Shown: piece by piece, positions 1-10,762 of the stretch | Position numbering within the stretch: position 1 is the first letter of the stretch | Layout: each line of letters begins with the position of its first letter | The notes under the pieces: generated by a model | The model's database searches: none | The model's input: the letters and a program-made list of their open reading frames with translations, nothing else | What the model was told of the DNA's origin: nothing | From: Limnanthes douglasii subsp. nivea | Lineage: Eukaryota > Streptophyta > Magnoliopsida > Brassicales > Limnanthaceae | NCBI GenBank assembly: GCA_036936605.1 | Contig: JAUPFV010000001.1 | Coordinates: 321,744,250-321,808,249, forward strand | Length of the DNA stretch: 64,000 nucleotides | Direction of reading: 5' to 3' | Translations under genes and position numbers: made by a program

Positions 1-702
1 TCAAACCAGCTATAGCTGCTTCATATTCAGACTCATTGTTGGAAGCCCTAAAGCAAAACATATAGCCTGGTACATCTTATCACCATATGGAGAAGTCAAG
101 CACACCCCTGCACCACATCCCATAGTACTTGATCCACCATATGTTCGGACGAGCCAGACCTTTTTATCTTTCATCTCAGTAGTTTGTTCCGTATCCCTAT
201 CAGAGTGGAATTCAACTAAAAAGTCAGCTACAGCTTGGGCTTTGATTGCTGTTCGAGGGGCAAAATCAATATCGAAGTCCCCCAACTCCACTGACCACTT
301 AGTCATTCTACTTGAAATGTCTGCCTTTTGAAGAACATTCTTCAAGGGAAAAGATGCCCGGACGATAATAGGATGAGCCTGAAAATAAGGCCTCATCTTC
401 CTTGCAGCAATTACCAAGGCTAATGCTAATTTTTCAAGCTTTAAATAGCGTCTTTCTGCATCTATTAAGCTCTTGCTGATGTAGTACACCGGATGGGGGT
501 AATTATCCACCTCTCTTACTAGTACATCACTGATGGCACAACTTGAAACTCCCAAGTATACGAAGAGTGTCTCTCCATCAACTGGTTTAAATAAAGTCTT
601 GGGGGAGGACAGATGTTTCTTAATCTCATTGAAGGCCTCATCACACTGTGAAGTCCAGTCAAATCCCTTCGCACCCTTTAAAGTTTGAAAAACGGGGCAC
701 AT
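1..702 (-). pseudogene. RNase H plus start of second RNase H, frameshifted
   Basis: The frame from 702 downward covers the RT-linked RNase H (AISDVLVREV, YYISKSLIDAERRYLKLEK, MTKWSVELGDFDIDFAPR), then the start of the extra RNase H seen in Tat elements (KVWLVRTYGGSSTMGCGAG). The other copy reads DDGSS at the first catalytic Asp where this one reads YGGSS. Near position 50 this copy has CCCTAAAG where the other has CCCTGAAAG; the lost base shifts the frame just before the ESEYEAA motif. The domain then leaves the window. Confidence 0.88.
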
Positions 703-1666
703 CTATCCGAAGACCTTGAGATAAATCGATTTAAAGCAGCCAACCTCCCAGTCAATTGTTGTACTTCTTTAACATTCCGAGGAGGCTCCATTTGGAATAA
801 AGCATTAAGCTGGTCCGGATCGGGTTGTATCCCTTGCTCACTTATTATATAACCTAGGAACTTCCCGGACTGTACTCCAAACACGCACTTTTCTGGATTT
901 AGCTTCAAATTCACTTTTACTAAGTTATCAAAAGTTTCTTTGAGGTCTGCCAAGTGTAGTTGTTCATCCATATTTTCACCATCATGTCATCAATATATAC
1001 TTCCATATTTCTTCCAATTTGATCAGCAAAGGCTTTGTTCACCAATCTTTGATAAGTAGCCCTAGCATTTTTCAATCCAAAAGGCATCACCTTGTAGCAA
1101 TGAAGACCCCTGTCAGTGACAAACGTGGTATGCTCCTGATCCTTCAGATCTACTTGAATCTGATTGTACCAGGAGAAAGCATCCATGGAGGATAGTAGCT
1201 TATTTCCAGAAGTGGAATCTACCAGCTGATCAATCCGGGGGACTGGATACAAATCTTTTGGGCAAGCCCTATTGAGATCTGTGAAGTCAATGCACATACG
1301 CCACTTGCCATTTTTCTTTTTTACCAAGACCGGATTGGCAGTCCACAAAGGATACTGAGACTCTTTTATATGCCCCATTTTTGTGAGCCTGTCAACTTCT
1401 TGAACAATAACATCAGCCTTTTCCTCGGAAAAAGCCCTTCTCTTTTGTACCACATGTGCTATGTCCCTCTAAATAGACAGGTGATGTGATATAATATCTG
1501 CTGGAACCCCAGTAACATCAGCATTGCACCAAGCAAAAACATGCTGATGGTCTTTTAGAAACTTTAACATCTTATTCTTCTGGTCAGATGGCATTTTGGA
1601 CCCTATCTTAACAGTTTTTCCTTCTTCCAAAGAATGTGTTTCAACTTCTTCAACCGGTATCAACAC
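678..1666 (-). pseudogene. Reverse transcriptase domain, frameshifted (first Tat element)
   Basis: Three frame pieces together make the RT: 1,469-1,666 (pre-RT with HVFAWCNADVTGVP), 920-1,453 (palm with WRMCIDFTDLNRACPKD and catalytic YIDDMMVK) and 678-971 (thumb, LNPEKCVFGVQSGKFLGY). The breaks lie around 1,455-1,470 and just after YIDD near 965-975. The catalytic Asp pair is present, but the frame breaks stop a full pol from being made. Confidence 0.9.
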
Positions 1667-1798
1667 TCCATGGGTCTCTCTGGGGTCATCAATTTCACCC
1701 TCACCCCCAGAAAGCCCCTCAAACTTCTATCCTTCGTTGATACGAACTGCCCCCAAGTCTCTTGCAATCTTTTGACTGCTTCGGACAACTCCCACTTG

Positions 1799-2311
1799 TC
1801 ATTGAACAACATATTTCAAACATTGGTAGACTGTCGAGGCCACTGCATGCATCCTAGAGAGCCAAGACCTCCCTAAAATAGCATTATAACAAGTGGGACA
1901 ATCCACCGCAATAAAAAGTACCCTAATCATCTTCTTAAAAGGGCCCTTGCCCAATAAAACTTCATCTTCGAACTCCTCGATCACATCTACTGAGCTTCCA
2001 GTGAAACCCACAATTAATCTGTTTGAACGCTGAATTACGGCTGTATTTTTCATCTTTTTATAAGTGGTCAAGAAGAGGATATTGGTTGAGCTTCCAGTAT
2101 CCACCAAGATTCGTCTTATGCCATTGCCCCAAATGGATGCTCCTATGACAACAACATCTTCATGAGGGCCAGCTATATCTCTTAAGTCATCTTCATCGAA
2201 AACAATGAAGGGAAATGGAATTTGTGATTGATAGGAGGTCATGCCTCCTTCTAGCTGGGTGGTTAAAGTATGAATGTGCCTCTTCCTTGAAGAAGCAGTA
2301 GGAGCAGTCAT
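1799..2311 (-). CDS. Retroviral-type aspartic protease, first Tat element
   Basis: This 170-codon frame carries the active-site motif ILVDTGSSTNILF near residue 70 and the downstream YNAILGRSWL typical of Ty3/gypsy proteases. It should cleave the Gag-Pol polyprotein. It follows gag after a frame break of about 30 bp; in an active Tat element gag and pol are usually one frame, so the separation is probably decay. After ILGRSWLSRMHAV the frame runs into a stop before the RT domain. Confidence 0.87.
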   Translation of the reverse strand: MTAPTASSRKRHIHTLTTQLEGGMTSYQSQIPFPFIVFDEDDLRDIAGPHEDVVVIGASIWGNGIRRILVDTGSSTNILFLTTYKKMKNTAVIQRSNRLIVGFTGSSVDVIEEFEDEVLLGKGPFKKMIRVLFIAVDCPTCYNAILGRSWLSRMHAVASTVYQCLKYVVQ

Positions 2312-2338
2312 AGTATCCCCTCCGAAAATCGTAAGTGA

Positions 2339-4033
2339 CTAAAAAAACTTAATAAGCCCGGAGACTGTTTTACAACGTTCCTCAATGGCACCCACTCTAT
2401 TTCGAGTTGGATCAGGATCCAAGTATTCTGATTCTACATCAAATCTTTCGATTATAACCATAGCTCCCTCCGGAGCAGCATTGGTCGGACCAACCCGATG
2501 AGTATTATCAGGCCTATTTCCTCCTCTTCTTTTGACATATACCCCCAGCTTTCCTCTTTCAATCAAGTTCTGATGCTTCAAGGCTATACAATCGTCAGTG
2601 GTATGGCCAGTATCATTATGGTACTGGAAGAAAGAGTTGTTACGATGTTCCCTAGGAGATTGCAGTGCGGTCGGCCTTCGATAGTGCACTTCTTCCTTTG
2701 TTTTATCGTAAATAGTAGCCACACTTTCTTTTAATTCTGCAAACCACTCCGGTTGAACCCAATGACCTCTCTTATTTCTAGATTGTTGACTCTGAGCAGG
2801 TGCAGCTGGCTGAGATTGAGCTTTAGCCATGTTATGCCCATGTCTGGTCTCTCTTGCCTTGTTCCCGGACTGATTTTGGTTGGGGTTTGGTGCAACCGGG
2901 GCAGACCTCACCTGCCTGTGTACCCTAGTTTTCTTTGTTTCATCAGCATTGATTTGCTTTCCAAATTGATTCAGCAAACCTCCCCAAGTCATGGCTTTCT
3001 TTCTAGTCACTGAATCAACCAAATTTCCCGGGTTTAAGCCCTGTCTCAAAGATGCTATTGCTACTTGCTCGAAGCAATCAACCAACCCATTTTTAGTGTT
3101 TACAAAACGACTTATGTATTCTTTCAATGATTCGTTTGGTTCTTGGGCACAATGAATTATTGTGTCCTCATTGCCCTTTAATTCTTTACTCCCAACAAAC
3201 TGCCTTCGAAAGGCCACCCAAAAGGTATCGAAATTTTTGATGCAGCCTTGAGGTAGGCTGTTATACCACTTCAGAGCACTCCCCGTAAAGGATTGGGAGA
3301 ATGCTCTACAGAGTAACTTGTCGTCATCATCAAAATTCATCATGAAGTTTTTAAATTGCTCCAAGTGGTTGTTCGGATCTTTGCTGCCATCGTATTTCTC
3401 TATTTTTGTGCTATCAAACCTCTTAGGGAGGTGTCCAGACAGAATCTTAGAAGATAATAGAGATTGTCTCCAATTCCGGCCACAACTGAACACAATATCC
3501 TCATTAGGAGTTGCAAAGATACATGGTTCATCGTGGAAGGCAAAAGGATCCACCATCATCCGGTCTACATGCCTCCGGCTGTGAGATGATCCTTTGCCTA
3601 TATTCCTCTTCAATTTCCCATGTCTATCCCTTTTTCTTGAATACTTTTTAATCAACTTCTGCTTCTTTTTGGATCGGCCCTCATCGCTGCTGGAGGATAA
3701 GGACTCTTCAACTCCATCCTCGTCCGAGGAGCTACCAGAAGACTCTGAGTCTGAGTAAGAACTCTCCACTGGCTTAGACCGATGAGACTTTTTGGAGCTG
3801 GCATGAGTCTCCTTGGTACTCACATGAGTCTTCGAAAGCTCATGCTCTCTAGGGTTATCGGTATGATGAGCAACTGATACTTTTGACTTTTCTTTCATGT
3901 CCATCTTAGCCTTTTCTGTCCTCAGAGCTTCTATCCCGCTCTTTAATCTATCATGCTCCTCGATGGTATATTCATCATTTTCACCCACCATTTCAAGCAA
4001 AGCTGGTGGTACTTTCGGGGCGTCTGGATTCAT
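2339..4033 (-). CDS. Retrotransposon Gag protein
   Basis: An open frame of 564 codons. The start MNPDAPKVPP lies about 50 bp inside the primer binding site. Residues about 60-150 are Lys/Ser/Asp-rich; about 205-330 form the retrotransposon gag core (KRFDSTKIEKYDGSKDP, then LKWYNSLPQG and FVGSKELKGN). Near residue 480 a decayed zinc knuckle reads HNDTGHTTDDC, with the usual first Cys replaced (FFQYHND). It forms the particle core and binds element RNA. It is the only long intact frame of this copy; protease follows in another frame. Confidence 0.9.
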   Translation of the reverse strand: MNPDAPKVPPALLEMVGENDEYTIEEHDRLKSGIEALRTEKAKMDMKEKSKVSVAHHTDNPREHELSKTHVSTKETHASSKKSHRSKPVESSYSDSESSGSSSDEDGVEESLSSSSDEGRSKKKQKLIKKYSRKRDRHGKLKRNIGKGSSHSRRHVDRMMVDPFAFHDEPCIFATPNEDIVFSCGRNWRQSLLSSKILSGHLPKRFDSTKIEKYDGSKDPNNHLEQFKNFMMNFDDDDKLLCRAFSQSFTGSALKWYNSLPQGCIKNFDTFWVAFRRQFVGSKELKGNEDTIIHCAQEPNESLKEYISRFVNTKNGLVDCFEQVAIASLRQGLNPGNLVDSVTRKKAMTWGGLLNQFGKQINADETKKTRVHRQVRSAPVAPNPNQNQSGNKARETRHGHNMAKAQSQPAAPAQSQQSRNKRGHWVQPEWFAELKESVATIYDKTKEEVHYRRPTALQSPREHRNNSFFQYHNDTGHTTDDCIALKHQNLIERGKLGVYVKRRGGNRPDNTHRVGPTNAAPEGAMVIIERFDVESEYLDPDPTRNRVGAIEERCKTVSGLIKFF

Positions 4034-4083
4034 TCAGACTGATTTTTCTTGTTGGTTTCGAATGCTCGATTCAGGCACCGTCG

Positions 4084-4103
4084 TGCTCCCACTGTGGTCG
4101 CCA
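4084..4103 (-). other. Primer binding site of the first Tat element
   Basis: On the minus strand TGGCGACCACAGTGGGAGCA lies a few bases inside the LTR. The same site recurs at 23,981-24,000 in the second copy. Its place next to the LTR and its TGG start are as expected for a tRNA-primed site; the tRNA (perhaps tRNA-Arg) is inferred, not tested. Confidence 0.7.
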
Positions 4104-4109
4104 ATTTGG

Positions 4110-4416
4110 TGTGGTTTATTTTCGTCTGAGGGTAAGTTTGTAATTTTTGTTTAGAGCTGTGTTAAAGTTTGAAAGTATTTAATGTTTAAGTAGAGAGTGG
4201 AGGGAGAATTAAGCAGTCTGGTTGCATTTAATTTTCATTACCCATATTTAATGCTGGTGGTTGGGTATTTATACTCTTACATTTGGTTTTATGGGCTTTC
4301 GGGTCATGTTTAATGGACCCGGGTCATGTTCGAGGACCCATGAGATCTTAGTAGGAGAGCAAGCAGCTTAGTCAATAAGTGTTTAGTTTTTAAGTACTTT
4401 AGTCCTTGTTCGAACA
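4110..4416 (-). repeat. 5' LTR of the first Tat element
   Basis: It begins TG and ends CA, about 307 bp, and aligns with the LTR at 24,007-24,309: shared blocks include TTATTTTCG near one end, GGTTGGGTATTTATAC in the middle and GGGCTTTCGGGTCA. The inner boundary is fixed by the primer binding site; the outer end at 4,416 is the best CA matching the end of the other copy and could be off by some bases. Confidence 0.72.
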
Positions 4417-4616
4417 GTCCAATGGATGAGGTGTTCGAACTGCCCTGTCCGGTTAGGTAATCTTTATCTGAACTGCCCCTGTCCAAAGTGGTTAAAGGAT
4501 CCTGACTCATCAATGGCAAGAATCTAGTTCGGAGTTGTGATATTTTTGAGTGATTTGTTAATATAATTTATATACCAGTTGAGCCACTGGATTCAATTTC
4601 TAGGGCGCTCCTCTTT
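4417..4616. other. Short unassigned stretch between two retroelements
   Basis: About 200 bp between the first LTR and the plus-strand integrase fragment. TGTTCGAACTGCCC-like text appears in two imperfect copies (near 4,430 and 4,470). I see no gene. It may be flanking DNA or rearranged LTR. Confidence 0.4.
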
Positions 4617-4870
4617 GATAGATAAGGGATAGATTTGGTGGGTCCCTTACCAACGCATTCTGAAGGGCGTCAGACTATTATTATCGCAATGGACTATATT
4701 TCAAAATGGGCAGAAGCAGAACCTTTGTCAGGGACAAGAGCTAAAGATGTCATCAACTTTATTTTATCCAATATTTGCTATAAATTTGGGGTTCCTCGAA
4801 TAATTACCACAAATAATACGCCCTAATTCAATAAAAAAGATGAAATCCTTTTCTTATTCAAAGGGAATCA
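4617..4870 (+). pseudogene. Integrase core fragment (Ty3/gypsy)
   Basis: Translation gives DLVGPLPTHSEGRQ, then MDYISKWAEAEPL and FILSNICYKFGVPRII, which is the integrase core around its first catalytic Asp (in DLVGPLP). Where an active copy has the second Asp in a DNG motif, this one reads TTNNTP and meets a stop at about 4,824. It lies opposite in strand to the Tat element on its left, so it belongs to another copy. It is a dead fragment. Confidence 0.85.
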
Positions 4871-4904
4871 AGCAATGTTTTTTTTATCACCTTTTTAACA
4901 ATTT

Positions 4905-5110
4905 ACGAAGTGATATTTTTTTAAGTCACGATTTGTGAAATGATATTGAAGTAACAATTTGTGAAGTGATATTTTTTGAAGTGATATTTATGAAGTGATA
5001 TTTTTTTGAAGTGATATTTTTCGAAGTTGCAATTTACGAAGTGATATTTTTTGAGGTAATAGTGTACAAGGTGGAATTTTTCGAGGTGATTATAGTATTA
5101 TTTGTTGAGG
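4905..5110. repeat. Degenerate short tandem repeat (GAAGTGATATTTTT)
   Basis: At least six imperfect copies of GAAGTGATATTTTT, spaced about 15-35 bp, some with CGAAGT or GAGGTAAT variants. AT-rich and non-coding; it lies in the spacer between integrase and the antisense ORF. Confidence 0.75.
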
Positions 5111-5269
5111 AGATAAAGTGTTTATAATATTAAGACAAGTTGTGAAATTGACAAATTATTAAACTTAAAGTTTGGTTCCAAAATAAAAGCAATGGTCGTG
5201 ATAGTCACTCACAAATACATGGAGAAGTCAATAAAACATATAAATCACCAAGAAAATTACAATAACTTC

Positions 5270-7690
5270 TTAACTGTCTTCGCCATATTTTGAAGGACTA
5301 TCTGAGCTACTATCCGATGAGCCGCCTTCATTCTCTGAATTTTTGTTTCCTGAAGAATAAAATTTGCTATTTTCATCATATTCCGATTCAGAGTCACTCA
5401 CAACAGTTTTGAAAGCATCTTTAGGACATTGGTTTTCATAAACCATGTACCAATGATCTACAATATTTAACTTTGGAATTTTTTTGTTTAAGTCAAGAAT
5501 CATTGAAATTTTGGTTTTTTTTACGAGCTTTTATTCCGTTGAGACAAATCTTGGCACATGTGTTTGTAACAACGTTAATGTCAGAGTCATTCTCCTTTTC
5601 AACTTCGATTTTGAACTTCTTCAAATATTTGAGGGCTTTATTTTTTGCATCTTGACTTTCTTAATACAAAGTGTTGAGTCTTTCGTAGTTGAAGTGTTTT
5701 TTGTGGATGTTAGTTTGCTGTTTGGCAGTGAGATTGTTCCTTATCTATAATAAAATTATGTGAAAATCAGATTTATCTTTCTGAAAAAATGTAGAACTGC
5801 TTTATAAAATTTCTTTGAGCATTCTCATACCATTTTTTGTTGGCAACAAATTTTTTTCGAAGCTGGATAAGTTCCATAACAACTGTTTGACATTCCTTCC
5901 GAACAATTTTTACTTCAATGGAAAAGTTATTAGCATCAATCTCGAATTGTTTGATATTTCTTTTGAGAGTTGTCACGGGTCGAACCATGTTGTGCAGTGT
6001 AACTGATAGTTCATCGGTAAGGTAAATCATGATGGATTCTTTCGAGGAAGATAGTTAAGAGTGGTTCACCGAAAGACATGGTGATTGATTTTCTACAAGA
6101 ATAGATTGATTTTTAGTGAGATTTTCAGCAATATTATAAGTAAGCTAACCAGCTTGGCTATCGCTTTCGTGAAATTGTGGTTCTTAATTCTCTTCTTCAC
6201 CCCATCGGAATCTGGTGTTGGATTATGGGAGAATATATCAGCAGTTTGATCGGATACAACTTCTTTAAAATTTTGGGAGGAGTGAGGTTTCTTTTTATTT
6301 AGAATTATCGTTTTCTTTCTCTTGGCAGCTTCAGCAATAGAGGTCACGAAAGATTACGTCATCAACTTTTCTTTTGGTCTTCTTCTTCATACTAGGATTC
6401 AATCTTTTCTTATTTTCTTTGGATCCACCCTTAACTTTCTTCTTCACTTTGTGGCTAGGAGCTCTATTCCTGACAAGAAGAATAACCCGAGTATCTGGGG
6501 CAGCTAGTCTTTTTACGACGTCGGCTGGATGAGGAGGGTCTATTGGTTTGTAAACAACAATGACAGTTTATGAAGATATTTTTCATATGTTACTTTAAAC
6601 AAGGTTGAGTGGAACAAAGCACTATTGAAATTTGTTTGACCACTCGTTCTTAGCCCATTCACTCAACTTCATAAATGTCTCTTCAATAGCAGCAAGGCGT
6701 TATTGGTAACGCTTCATAAGTTATATACAACATTAACTGAGTTAGTACAAATTATATGCAGAATAAATACGAACATGAGTAAAACTTACTTGTGATTTTC
6801 CACTTCAATGGTAGCCTTTAAAGATTTTGAGTTGAGCTTTCTTTCCGATTTCCCCAACATCCACTTATGAATAATACTTTTTGCTTCTGTGTCTTGTCTT
6901 CTTCGAGGAAGTCATCGACTATTTTCGAAGCATTTCCAAGAATGATGTAGTAAAACTGAAGGTGTGGATTCTTTGACATAGTTGTCTTGGCTATGAACTG
7001 CTTCATCAGAAGTTTAGTTTGTTAGAGTCTTGAAGCCATGGTGCAAGGCAGCAGTGTAAATCATAAGTTGGGACTGCCTTGGCTCAGATATAGTTCAAAG
7101 TATTCAACAAGGTTCGGGTCCAAGGGGAACGCAATACCCCAGTTCAAGATTTCTGGGTAAACAACCAACTCATTTGCACCACATGATAGGGGATTTTCTC
7201 TTTTAGAGAGTAGGCAAAGGGAAATATACTCAGGAATTCCCCATTGTTTACGAAGCACAAGTACATCGGATTGGTCAAAGTATTCATATTGCATTTTGCT
7301 AAGTGCAATAAGATAATCAAGGAGCATGTCTTTAAAAATTTCCCCAAGATTGGCAACCAGTTGTGCAGGAAACATAATAAAATCTTTTTATTTCTTGTAT
7401 TCAACTTCTTTTTGAGGTTTTGTCCTTGGAGATTGTTATTAGACTGTCATCAACTATTTGAATATCTGAAACATCCGCAGCTACAAAGTTGATGGTTCAT
7501 ATTGAAGTAGAGGAGTAACCTTCAACGTATTTATCTTTTCTTTGACCGAAGGAATCACCTGTGATTTTTTATTTATCATAAATGTTACTTTCAGGGGGTG
7601 AGGTTTTGGGTTGCCTTATATTTTTGTGATTGTTATTTTCACCTTGAGATTCAACGAGTGATGTTATTTCTTTGAAATGTTTCGTTCTTC
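5270..7690 (-). pseudogene. Antisense ORF of Tat-like element, copy A (C-terminal part)
   Basis: Broken frames in one direction share a plan with copy B at 24,305-27,200. In protein order: 7,061-7,404 has LVLRKQWGIPEYIS and VVYPEILNWGIAFPLDP; 6,818-7,006 has LQFYYIILGNASKIVDDFLEED; 6,093-6,347 is Lys-rich (AAKRKKTIILNKKKP, possible nuclear signal); 5,773-6,030 looks coiled-coil; 5,270-5,503 is an acidic Ser-rich tail. Copy B has VVYPEIMNWGLRVPRDP and LPFYYLTLVDDLKIIDDLLE at the matching places. It resembles ORFs labelled 'putative gypsy-type transposon' (Transposase_28-like); function unknown. Stops and shifts make it a pseudogene; its first part lies beyond the copia insertion. Confidence 0.68.
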
Positions 7691-7695
7691 ATATT
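7691..7695. repeat. Target-site duplication, left (ATATT)
   Basis: ATATT directly precedes the 5' LTR at 7,696 and is repeated directly after the 3' LTR at 11,830-11,834. Confidence 0.95.
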
Positions 7696-7893
7696 TGTTA
7701 ACAGAAATAATAATATACATTGACTAAATAATTTATTATAGTCAATATTCAAACGTAATCTATTATAGATATTATTAGATTATATTTTATTACAGTAGAC
7801 TAGTATAATAAGAAGATATTTTCAGAGCCTATATATATGGCTTTAACTTGTATTGAAATTCTAAGTTATAATAAATCTTTTCTAGTTTTTACA
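7696..7893 (+). repeat. 5' LTR of copia element
   Basis: Starts TGTTAACAG, ends TTTTTACA. It contains a TATATATATGG box near 7,836-7,846, which is the likely promoter for the element RNA. Confidence 0.96.
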
Positions 7894-7906
7894 TTGTATC
7901 AGAGCC
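7894..7906 (+). other. Primer binding site, initiator tRNA-Met type
   Basis: TTGTATCAGAGCC follows the LTR directly and matches the usual TGGTATCAGAGC site of plant copia elements with one mismatch. Confidence 0.9.
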
Positions 7907-7945
7907 ATTAGGGTTTCTATAAAAAAATCTAGATAAAAAATCTAG

Positions 7946-9481
7946 ATGGAGGTTCGTGGTGGATATAACGATTATGGTAGTCATGGTAGATCAAACTATC
8001 GTGGTAATCGTGGTTGTTATAGTAGATTTAACGATTATGGTAGTTGTGGTATATCAAACTATCATGGTAATCGTGGTGGGTACAGTAATCGCAATAGTCG
8101 TGGTGGATACAATAGTCAAGATGGATACAATAGACATAACAGTTCCGGTAACCATGGTGGTGATCTAAACAATGTTGAATGTTTTTATTGTCATGAACGT
8201 GGGCATACAAAGTGGAATTATCCTCAACTACCTCAACAATTTGCTAATATGGCAACGAACGAGGAACCTCATGTGCTTTCCGCCGAGGAATATGCTCAAT
8301 ATTCCAAGTACCAAGAGTCTCTAAAGTCACAAGATCTTAAAAACCCTGCAGCTTGTGTGTCAGGTAACTCAACTACATGTCTTATTTCTTCTTCCTCTGA
8401 TTGGGTCATTGATTCTGCTGCCAAAGAACATATGATAGGTAATAAACAAGTTTTTACTTCTCTTTCTAATACACATCATTATAATGTCACATTGGCAGAT
8501 GGATCATCATCTCGTGTTTTAGGTTCAAGGACTGTCAATCCCACCAAAAATATCTCTTTGACATCTGTTCTACATCTCCTTCAGTTTTCATTCAACCTTA
8601 TTTCTATTAGCCAACTCACTAAAATACTAAATTGTTTTGTTAACTTTTATTCCGATCATTGTTTGTTTCAGGATCTTACGACGAATAAAATAATTGGTAG
8701 AGGACATGAGAGTGGAGGTCTCTACTATCTTGATAAAGACTATCATGCATCTACTGCATGTTTTAGTATTACAACTCCATTTGAAGAACATTTTCGTATG
8801 GGTCATCCATCTTTAATCTCTTTAAAACAAATTTATCCTAAATTTCGGCATTTGACATCATTAGAGTGTGAGTCGTGTATATTTTCTAAACATCATCGTC
8901 TTCCATCATATCCTCGTATTAATAAACGGGCTGCGTTTCCTTTTGAAATCGTTCATTCAGATGTTTGGGGTCCTTGGTCCGTTGTTTCTAAAACTGGTTT
9001 TAGATATTTTGTTAGTTTTGTTGATGATTATTCCCGTGTTACATGGCTATATTTAATGAAAAATCATTCTGAGTTATTTTCAATATTTTGCACGTTTACT
9101 GCAAAAATAAATACACAATTTAATTGTCATATTCGTATTTTAAGAAGTGATAATGGTAAAGAATATTGCTCAAATGCATTTCAATTATTTATGGAACAAA
9201 AAGGAATGATTCATCAAACTTCGTGTGTGGACATGCCATCTCAAAATGTTGTTGCTGAAAGAAAAAATAGACATCTTTTAGAGGTTACTCGTGCACTTCT
9301 TTTTCAAATGAAAGTACCAAAATTATTTTGGGAAGATGTTGTTTCCACTTCATGTTTTTTAATTAATCGTATGCCATCTATTGTCCTTTCAAATAATATT
9401 CCATATTCTGTGCTTTTTCCATCTAAACCTCTATTTCCTGTTGAACCACGCATTTTTGGCTGTGCTTTGTTAGGGATGTAA
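7946..9481 (+). pseudogene. Copia gag remnant, protease and integrase
   Basis: A 511-codon frame starting about 50 bp inside the LTR. Residues 1-70 are Arg/Gly/Tyr/Asn-rich with a 63-bp internal duplication (AACGATTATGG at 7,967 and 8,030). The zinc knuckle reads CFYCHERGHTKWNY, its last Cys being Tyr. The usual gag domain before the knuckle is absent. Protease motif is VIDSAAKEHM (normally DSG). Integrase keeps its triad: Asp in VHSDVWGP, Asp in RSDNGKEY, Glu in VVAERKN. The frame ends at GCALLGM where a shift occurs; the next domain continues in other frames. Confidence 0.92.
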
Positions 9482-10762
9482 GTCCTACTCGTACAAAATT
9501 AGATCTCAAATCCTTAAATGTGTTTTTCTTGGATATTCTAGGTTTCAAAAAGGCTATAAATGCTTTTCCCCATCTCTCGATCTTTACATAGTATCTAAGG
9601 ATGTTACATTTTTAGAACATGTTCCATTTTTTCCTAGTTTGTCTAATGTCGATCCAGAAACAACTATTGTCGATGATGATTTACTCATGTACACCACCGT
9701 TCAAATATTTGATATACCACCTCCAACATATCGACCTCCTATTAGATATGTTTATTCTCGACGTAAAGCACCTCCTCCATCATGTCCACTACAAATTCCT
9801 TCGTCTCCAGATCCTGCTACAAACGATAATGAGTCCACTCCTGATCTTCCTATTACTCTTCGAAAAGGTAAAAGACAATGTACTTATCCAATTTCTTCTT
9901 TCGCAAAATATGATCAATTAACTTCTTCTACTCGAGCTTTTATTGCATCTTTTGATTCTATTTCTATTCCAAAAACTGTCCACGAAGCATTATGTCATTC
10001 TGGCTGGCAAGCTGCAATGTTTGAAGAGATAAGAGCATTAGAAGACACTGGTACTTGGAAGTTGGTTGATTTACCCAATGGAAAGAAAGCTTTGTAGATG
10101 GGTGTTTAATGTAAAAATGAATCCAGATGGGACGTTAGCTCGTCTCAAAGCACGACTTGTTGCAAAAGGATATGATCAAACCTATGATGTTGATTACTCT
10201 GAAACTTTTTCTCCAGTAGCTAAGTTTACTTCTATTCGTTTATTTATTTCTTTAGCAGCATCAAATGATTGGCCATTACATCAGTTAGATATTACAAATG
10301 CATTTTTACACGGAGACCTTCAAGAAGAAGTCTATATGGAGCAACCACCTGGATTTGTTGCTCAGGGGGAGATAGGAAAGGTATGTCGTTTGCATAAATC
10401 ATTGTACGGATTAAAACAAAGTCCCCGTGCTTGCTTCGAGAAGTTTAGTGATGCATTAAATGAATTTAGGTTGAAGAAGAGCAGTTGTGATCACTCTGTC
10501 TTTTATAAACGTTCTGCAAATAAAATTATACTCGTTATTGTATATGTAGATGACATCATTATTACTGGTAATAATACTAAATGTATTTCATTGCTTAAAA
10601 CATTTTTACATTCGCGATTTCAAACAAAATATTTAGGACCATTGAAGTATTTTTGGGGGGTTGAAATAACAAGAAGCAACAAAGGTATTCTTTTATCGCA
10701 GAGAAAATATGTTCTAGATTTGTTGACGGAAACAGGAAAGCTAGGAGCAAAAACCATGTAAT
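9482..10762 (+). pseudogene. Copia integrase tail and reverse transcriptase, frameshifted
   Basis: After the break at about 9,478, DVSPTRTKLDLKSL and then CVFLGYSRFQKGYK continue the integrase C-terminal region in two frames. The RT starts near 9,975 (HEALCHSGWQAAM), breaks near 10,095 (GKKAL then RWVFNVKMNPDGT) and runs to 10,761 with FSPVAKFTSIR, LDITNAFLHGDLQEEVYM, LYGLKQSPRACFEKF and the catalytic YVDDIIITG. It ends early at LGAKTM through another shift. The catalytic residues are kept, so decay is recent relative to domain divergence. Confidence 0.92.

Larger units (their letters stand above)
1..4416 (-). mobile_element. Ty3/gypsy (Tat-type) LTR retrotransposon, 5' part
   Basis: Reading right to left on the minus strand the order is LTR, primer binding site, gag, protease, reverse transcriptase, RNase H and the start of a second RNase H; the element then leaves the window, so integrase and 3' LTR are not seen. 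The order and the second RNase H after the first are typical of the Tat branch of plant Ty3/gypsy. Pol is cut into several frames by small indels, so this copy is dead. It is clearly related along its length to the second copy at about 18,480-24,309. Confidence 0.93.

Noticed and set aside
4490..4520. Shared GACTCATCAA text beyond both Tat LTRs as proof of a common junction
   Set aside because: A ten-base match in stretches of this length can arise by chance.
8028..8210. His/Tyr-rich minus-strand frame
   Set aside because: Shadow of the Gly-rich repeat of the copia gag.
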